DNA of 64,000 nt from Chloroflexota bacterium (GTDB taxonomy: Bacteria; Chloroflexota; UBA6077; JACCZL01). Below are positions 60,061-64,000 of the stretch, piece after piece (position 1 is the stretch's first letter; the number at the start of each line of letters is the position of its first letter). The notes under the pieces are model-generated. The model had not been told where the DNA came from. It worked only from the letters and a program-made list of their open reading frames with translations, and ran no database searches. Location: NCBI GenBank assembly GCA_020845495.1, contig JADLFM010000137.1, positions 186,001 to 250,000 of the forward strand. Reading direction: 5' to 3'. The position numbers and the translations under genes are program-made.

Positions 60061-60353
60061 CTCCTGTGCGCTGAGGGGGCGTCCCACCGCCAGATCCGCA
60101 CACGTCGATACGCCGACGATCCTGGCTGAGCACAGGCGGGACCGTCGTGCCGATCTACCCAGGGTAAGCCCGGCCACGCGGTTCGGGGTGCGGAGTGCGG
60201 GCGAACCACTCCGGCCTCGAGCACCAATTACCGTCCGCGCCGTAACGGCACAGCAAGCACGAACTGATAGTGACATGACCGGCGCTCGTGTCCGGGCACC
60301 GGTTGCTTTCCGCGCGTCACCACCATGGTGGCGCGCTCCTGAGAGGATGTTCG

Positions 60354-60917
60354 ATGTTCCCTCGACAGTTTCTCCTCGCCGGCGGCGGCTTTCTCGCCGG
60401 CGTCGCACTGACCGCCGCAACCCTCAGCCAGCCTGTCGCCGCCGATCAGGCCGACGCGGCGTACCTCGCCGCTCAGAAGGCGCAGGTCATTGCGACGACC
60501 TACCAGCTCGACACGGCCGGCTTCCATGAGCTCGACGAGAGCGCGAAAGCCGGCACGCTCCCGGCCGGCACACTCGGCAAGGTGCGACGGGCACGCATTG
60601 CCACGGCGGCCACCGACTGGCCCGCGTCCATGCAGGCGACCGCGCGCGACCTGGCGACCCAGATGAAGGCGCTGGAGCAGGCGTTGCGCGATGAGAACGC
60701 TGCCGCTGCATCGGACTCGGCCACCAGGGTCCACGATCTGGGTCATGACCTCTCGGCGATGGCGTACGACTACCTTGGCAGCAACAACCAGGCCAGCCCG
60801 GAGCACGGGTCGCACGGTCAGGGTGCGGCCGGCACACCGAGTCCTGGCGAAAGCAGCCAGGGCGCCGGCCAGGACGACGGCCAGGGGGAGCAAGGCGGCA
60901 CGAGTACCGGTCACTGA
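60354..60917 (+). CDS. Secreted helical protein of unknown function
   Basis: Exported protein of 187 residues: signal peptide (about 1-31, ending PVAADQ), a helical domain (about 32-140) rich in Ala, Asp and Gln, and a Gly/Gln/Ser tail with several His (PEHGSHGQG, ending TGH). I do not recognise the family; the helical domain recalls four-helix metal- or haem-binding proteins, but no CxxCH is present. GAGG lies eight bases before ATG. Its place between two CopC-type genes suggests a copper or redox role, by context only. Confidence 0.75.
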   Translation: MFPRQFLLAGGGFLAGVALTAATLSQPVAADQADAAYLAAQKAQVIATTYQLDTAGFHELDESAKAGTLPAGTLGKVRRARIATAATDWPASMQATARDLATQMKALEQALRDENAAAASDSATRVHDLGHDLSAMAYDYLGSNNQASPEHGSHGQGAAGTPSPGESSQGAGQDDGQGEQGGTSTGH

Positions 60918-60964
60918 GCTCAGACCGCCAGCCCAGGAGTCCCCTCATCCTCGGGGGTGCCCCC

Positions 60965-61138
60965 TTCACCCACCGTTCAGTCCAAGCTGTCACTTGTCGT
61001 TGCGGATCACCATCAGCATCCGGATGGATCTCACCCACCGGCCGCCGTTCAGTCTATGGTGTCACTTAGGGGCGGCGTACTACATCTGGGAGACGGGCAA
61101 ATCTCACCACCGGCTGCCGTTCAGTCTATGGTGTCACC
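60965..61138 (+). repeat. Three imperfect direct repeats
   Basis: Copies lie at 60965-60994, 61030-61066 and 61103-61138. Each has TCACC(C)ACCG, then CCGTTCAGTC and a TGTCAC end; copies two and three share 22 identical bases beginning GCCGTTCAG and ending GGTGTCAC. Spacing between copies is 65 and about 73 bases. They could be regulator sites for the downstream copper gene or remnants of a duplicated element. Confidence 0.7.
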
Positions 61139-61146
61139 CTGAGGAG

Positions 61147-61200
61147 CCCGTCACTCCCGGCCCCTCTCCCGCACGCGGGAGAGGGGCCGGGAGTGACGGG
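61147..61200. repeat. 26-bp perfect palindrome, REP-like
   Basis: Arms 61147-61172 and 61175-61200 are perfectly complementary with AC between them. The central 36 bases equal the core of the palindrome at 52538-52583. It starts directly after the third direct repeat and lies about 95 bases before the CopC-CopD fusion gene. It may act as terminator for the upstream gene or as a mobile REP-type element. Confidence 0.8.
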
Positions 61201-61295
61201 CGCGCATGCGTACTATTCCGTGAACTGCCCGCCACACCTGGCGATAGTGTGCGCGCATCCGGCACGTGGAATTGACATCCGAAAAGAGTCCGAGC

Positions 61296-63587
61296 ATGAT
61301 CCCTCGTCCCGTCGTCGTTCGATCCATTCTGCGCGCTCTGCCAGCGGCGCTCGTGGCACTGATCCTGCTCGGGCTGCCCGCCCGCTCGGTCTCGGCGCAC
61401 GCCCTCTACGACCACTCGCAGCCTCCGTCAGGCGCCAAGATCGAGACGCCAGGGCAGATCCAGGTCTGGTTCACCGAGGATATCGAGCCAAATTTCAGCG
61501 GTCTGGAAGTCCTCGACGCGAATCGCAACCGCGTCGATCGGGGTGACAGTTACCCGGCGCCCGGCGAGAAGAATTCGCTGATCGTCTCGGTTCCGGACGT
61601 GCCCGATGGTGTCTATACGATCTCCTGGCGAGTACTCTCGTCCATCGACGGCCATGCGACCAAGGGTGTCTTCCCGCTCATGGTCGGGGAAGTCGGCCTC
61701 GGCGACGCCCTGAGCGAGACGCCCGCGTTCGTGCCGGGTCCCCTGGACGTGACCGCTCGCTGGTTCAGCTACGCCGGGGCTCTGGCGCTCGCAGGAGGCT
61801 TCATCTTCCTGCTTGTCGTGGCCCGGCCGACGTTCGCGCGACAGGCAGGCCCTGAGATGGCCAGCCTTGCCGTGTCCTTCGAAAGGCTCTTCGTGCGCCG
61901 AGCTCGGCTTGCCGCCCTGCTCCTGCTGGCGTCGACGCTCGTCGGGCTGGTGTCGCAGGCCGCAAACGCCGCCGACGTACCCGTCCTTCAGGCTATCGGC
62001 CAGCCGGTCGCGCAACTGCTCGGCACCCGGCTCGGGCTGCTCTGGCAACTGCGCCTGGCGCTCGCAATCGTCCTGCTCCTGCTCCTCGCCTGGGCACGCG
62101 GCCGGGCGCTCACCTGGAGCGGCCTGGTGGCAAGCGCTGGCGTCCTGGTCGCTATCAGCATGAACAGTCACGCCGCCGCCATCCCGAGCGGCGCCTGGCT
62201 AGCCGTGCCGGCCGACTGGGTTCATCAGGTCGCGGCGGCTGCCTGGGTAGGTGGGCTGTTCACCTTCGCGCTGCTGTTGCACGTCGCCGGCCCGACGCTG
62301 GAACAGCCATCGTCAGCGGCGCTCGTGGCCAGACTGATTCCCCGTTTCTCAGCGCTTGCGATCGTCTCGGTCGTCATTCTGATTGTGACCGGCCTGTTCC
62401 AGAGCCGGCTCCAGGTCAAGACGCCGCCCGCCCTCGAAACGCTCTACGGCGTGGCGCTGCTGGTGAAGATCGCCCTGGTTCTGCCGCTCGTCGGCCTGGG
62501 TGCCGCCAACCTGCTCGTGGTGCGGCCCCGCCTAGCCGCCGCGCTGCGGACGCGCGGGCAACCGCTGATCGAGAGCACGGCGGTGCTGATCCGCCGCTTC
62601 CGGCTGGCGGTGCTGGCTGAGGTTGGCCTGGCCGTCCTGGTGCTGATGGCGACGGCGCTGCTGACATCATCCGAGCCGGCCCGTGAGACTTACGCGCGCC
62701 AGCCTCGTCCAATCGAGCTTCGCGGCCTGGCCGACAACGTGGCGGTCGACCTGCGAATCGCGCCGGGGCGGCCGGGGCCGAACGAGGTCGTGGTGCGGCT
62801 TGATGGGCCGATCGCACCACCAAACGAGGTCCAGCGGGTCTCGCTGCGCGTCACCTCGCTCGACGAAGACCTTGGAGCGAGCACCGTGGTGCTGCCGCAG
62901 CGACCAGATGGCAGCTACGGCGCGGTGAGCACGAACATCACGACCGACGGCGCCTGGCAGATCGAAGCGATCGTACGCCGGCGCGGACTGGAGGACGCGC
63001 GCATCGGCTTCCGCACCACCGTCGTCAATCCCGATACTGCCGGTCAGCCGCCCTCGCTCGAGTTCCTCCCCAATCCCGCCACTATCCCGCCACGCCAGTT
63101 GCTGGCGATGGCCTTCATGGCACTCGGACTTGCGCTTGCGTTCTGGATCTCGCGGGCCGGCGGCGTTCGCCGGCACGAACGGACGGGACTGTACGCGGCC
63201 AGCTTCGCCGTAGCGTTGATCGGCGGCGTGCTGTACTCACGGGCCGTGACCGCCAACGCCGTACCCGCCGATCTTCGCACCATGCGCAATCCGTTCCCGC
63301 CCGACAGCGCGTCGATCGCCGCGGGCAAGGTGGTGTACGGGCAGAACTGCGTCAGTTGCCACGGTGAGGCCGGGCGCGGTGACGGTCCGCTCGCCGCGAC
63401 GCTCCGGCCCCGCCCGGCCGACTTCCGGGTGCACATGGCGGCTGGGCACACTGATGGCGAGCTCTTCGCCTGGATCTCGCGCGGCGTTCCGGGCACGTCG
63501 ATGCCAGCCTTCGAGGGGCAATTGTCGGAAGCCGACCGCTGGAATACGATCAACTACATCCGGGGCTTCGCACCGCCGAGCCCGTAA
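61296..63587 (+). CDS. CopC-CopD fusion with beta-domain and C-terminal cytochrome c
   Basis: Exported membrane protein of 763 residues with four parts. After a signal peptide (about 1-34) comes a CopC domain whose mature end HALYDHSQPPSG gives a His1 copper ligand and whose last strand has SSIDGHATKG. A CopD domain of about eight helices follows (about 145-465). Residues 475-590 form a beta-sandwich resembling YtkA/FixH-type domains. Two helices lead to a class I cytochrome c with CVSCH (about residue 685) and the distal Met in GTSMPAFEG. It may couple copper uptake to electron transfer, for example in oxidase maturation. Ribosome-binding sequence is weak. Confidence 0.9.
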   Translation: MIPRPVVVRSILRALPAALVALILLGLPARSVSAHALYDHSQPPSGAKIETPGQIQVWFTEDIEPNFSGLEVLDANRNRVDRGDSYPAPGEKNSLIVSVPDVPDGVYTISWRVLSSIDGHATKGVFPLMVGEVGLGDALSETPAFVPGPLDVTARWFSYAGALALAGGFIFLLVVARPTFARQAGPEMASLAVSFERLFVRRARLAALLLLASTLVGLVSQAANAADVPVLQAIGQPVAQLLGTRLGLLWQLRLALAIVLLLLLAWARGRALTWSGLVASAGVLVAISMNSHAAAIPSGAWLAVPADWVHQVAAAAWVGGLFTFALLLHVAGPTLEQPSSAALVARLIPRFSALAIVSVVILIVTGLFQSRLQVKTPPALETLYGVALLVKIALVLPLVGLGAANLLVVRPRLAAALRTRGQPLIESTAVLIRRFRLAVLAEVGLAVLVLMATALLTSSEPARETYARQPRPIELRGLADNVAVDLRIAPGRPGPNEVVVRLDGPIAPPNEVQRVSLRVTSLDEDLGASTVVLPQRPDGSYGAVSTNITTDGAWQIEAIVRRRGLEDARIGFRTTVVNPDTAGQPPSLEFLPNPATIPPRQLLAMAFMALGLALAFWISRAGGVRRHERTGLYAASFAVALIGGVLYSRAVTANAVPADLRTMRNPFPPDSASIAAGKVVYGQNCVSCHGEAGRGDGPLAATLRPRPADFRVHMAAGHTDGELFAWISRGVPGTSMPAFEGQLSEADRWNTINYIRGFAPPSP

Positions 63588-63687
63588 CAGCGGGCCAGGT
63601 CCAGTGGCGTGGAGGACGAGCGGGCACGTTGTGCTCGGCGGCCAGCGGCCGTCGGAGCCATCCACGAGCGGATTGTGCCCGCGCATC

Positions 63688-63981
63688 TTACCGCTCTGGC
63701 CTGGACGCGCCGGCCTTCGCGCCGCTGTGGCTTGACCGCGAGCGAGCCGCACGCTCGTCCGCCGAACCAACTTCGCGCTCTTCGTGCTCGCGGTGAAACA
63801 ACTCGCGCTGGGCGGTCTCGCGCATACCAGCATCCTCATGGCGGAGCTCGAGCGATTCGCGATGGCATTGTTTCTGGAAGAATACGAGCGCCGCGATGAC
63901 GATACCCATACTGATGCCGTAGAGCAGCACTTCACCTATCTGCTGCCAGAGGATGAAGTGCTCCAGGAACGTCACCGCCAT
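63688..63981 (-). CDS. Small single-helix membrane protein, unrecognised
   Basis: Protein of 97 residues with one hydrophobic helix (about 12-36, IGEVLLYGISMGIVIAALVF) followed by a charged cytoplasmic tail rich in Glu, Arg and His (RELFHREHEEREV). I do not recognise it. The frame stays open to the window edge upstream, so the true start could lie beyond base 64000; no ribosome-binding site is visible before the ATG used. It is convergent with the CopC-CopD fusion gene. Confidence 0.55.
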   Translation of the reverse strand: MAVTFLEHFILWQQIGEVLLYGISMGIVIAALVFFQKQCHRESLELRHEDAGMRETAQRELFHREHEEREVGSADERAARSRSSHSGAKAGASRPER

Positions 63982-64000
63982 GATAACAATGACTACACTA

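Larger units (their letters stand above)
60918..61295. other. Intergenic region with three direct repeats and a palindrome
   Basis: About 380 bases without a convincing gene, between the helical secreted protein and the CopC-CopD fusion. It holds three imperfect direct repeats and a 26-bp palindrome, listed separately. A 61-codon frame across the repeats is judged non-coding. Confidence 0.6.

Noticed and set aside
60965..61138. The three direct repeats as a CRISPR remnant
   Set aside because: Only three imperfect copies, uneven spacing of 65 and about 73 bases, no cas gene and no leader.
60957..61142. A 61-codon rightward frame with repeated PPAAVQSMVS
   Set aside because: Its repeats follow from the DNA direct repeats, it runs into the palindrome, it has no ribosome-binding site, and one copy breaks the pattern.
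61272..61300. TTGACA-N17-CATGAT as the promoter of the CopC-CopD gene
   Set aside because: The -10 would overlap the start codon, placing transcription start inside the gene with no usable later start.
1..64000. tRNA, rRNA or known riboswitch genes
   Set aside because: Reading the intergenic regions I found no tRNA-like T-arm and stem pattern and no riboswitch core; a covariance-model scan would be the decisive test.

Overview
The window is a high-GC, gene-dense bacterial chromosome segment with no rRNA, tRNA, CRISPR array, transposase or phage gene that I can see. The gene content suggests a member of the phylum Chloroflexota, perhaps a Thermomicrobia-like or uncultured lineage: peptide-type ABC importers with Tat-exported binding proteins, several amidohydrolases, F420-linked enzymes (cofE and two luciferase-like oxidoreductase modules), type III aminotransferase, RNase J next to nrdR, AtuA-type proteins, and secreted proteins with Thr/Pro linkers. 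This assignment is inference from family content only.

Layout. 1-2.6 kb: a cupin, a Tat-exported peptide-type binding protein and the start of a DppB-type permease, leftward. 2.8-5.2 kb: an orphan molybdenum hydroxylase large subunit. 5.3-9.3 kb, leftward: VOC protein, crotonase without catalytic glutamates, HAD-IIA phosphatase, secreted glycosidase. 9.6-13.8 kb: Ldh/malate-type dehydrogenase, GT39-like membrane glycosyltransferase, MFS carrier. 13.9-18.9 kb: a second importer operon (two permeases, an amidohydrolase, a Tat lipoprotein). 19-27 kb: F420-type oxidoreductase, Rid protein, zinc-ribbon protein, D-threonine-aldolase-like enzyme, an unrecognised gene, a CPBP protease overlapping a large oxidoreductase-prenyltransferase fusion. 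27-37.9 kb: GntR regulator with a repeated operator, aminotransferase, FlbD-like protein, MFS, APC permease, Ca2+/H+ exchanger, cofE, cupin, deaminase-type amidohydrolase. 38-43.5 kb: Calx-beta secreted protein, GH51 arabinofuranosidase, then a four-gene operon joined by 4-base overlaps. 43.5-54 kb: divergent SH3b proteins, LarA-like protein, CPBP, nrdR, RNase J, enolase-superfamily dehydratase, cell-wall amidase. 54.4-58.5 kb: HpcH/HpaI aldolase, zinc protein, split AtuA pair, YeiH exporter. 58.7-64 kb: a copper-handling region (His-rich membrane protein, CopC, helical secreted protein, CopC-CopD-cytochrome c fusion).

The cell suggested is a chemo-organotroph that imports organic solutes through Dpp-type permeases (no ATPase subunits are in the window), degrades arabinan and other glycans outside or at the cell surface, and handles hydroxy- and keto-acids with stand-alone catabolic enzymes. 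F420 appears to be used: its polyglutamylation enzyme and two predicted users are present.

The best candidates for new biology are the fusion of a luciferase-like (F420-type) domain to a MenA/UbiA prenyltransferase, translationally coupled to a CPBP protease; the one-polypeptide copper/cytochrome protein with three direct repeats and a 26-bp palindrome upstream; the triple GTTGNCAAC operator of the GntR gene; and -10 elements directly abutting start codons (cofE, nrdR), which suggest leaderless transcripts. Start codons were chosen by eye from ribosome-binding sites and family alignment, and all functions are predictions from sequence.
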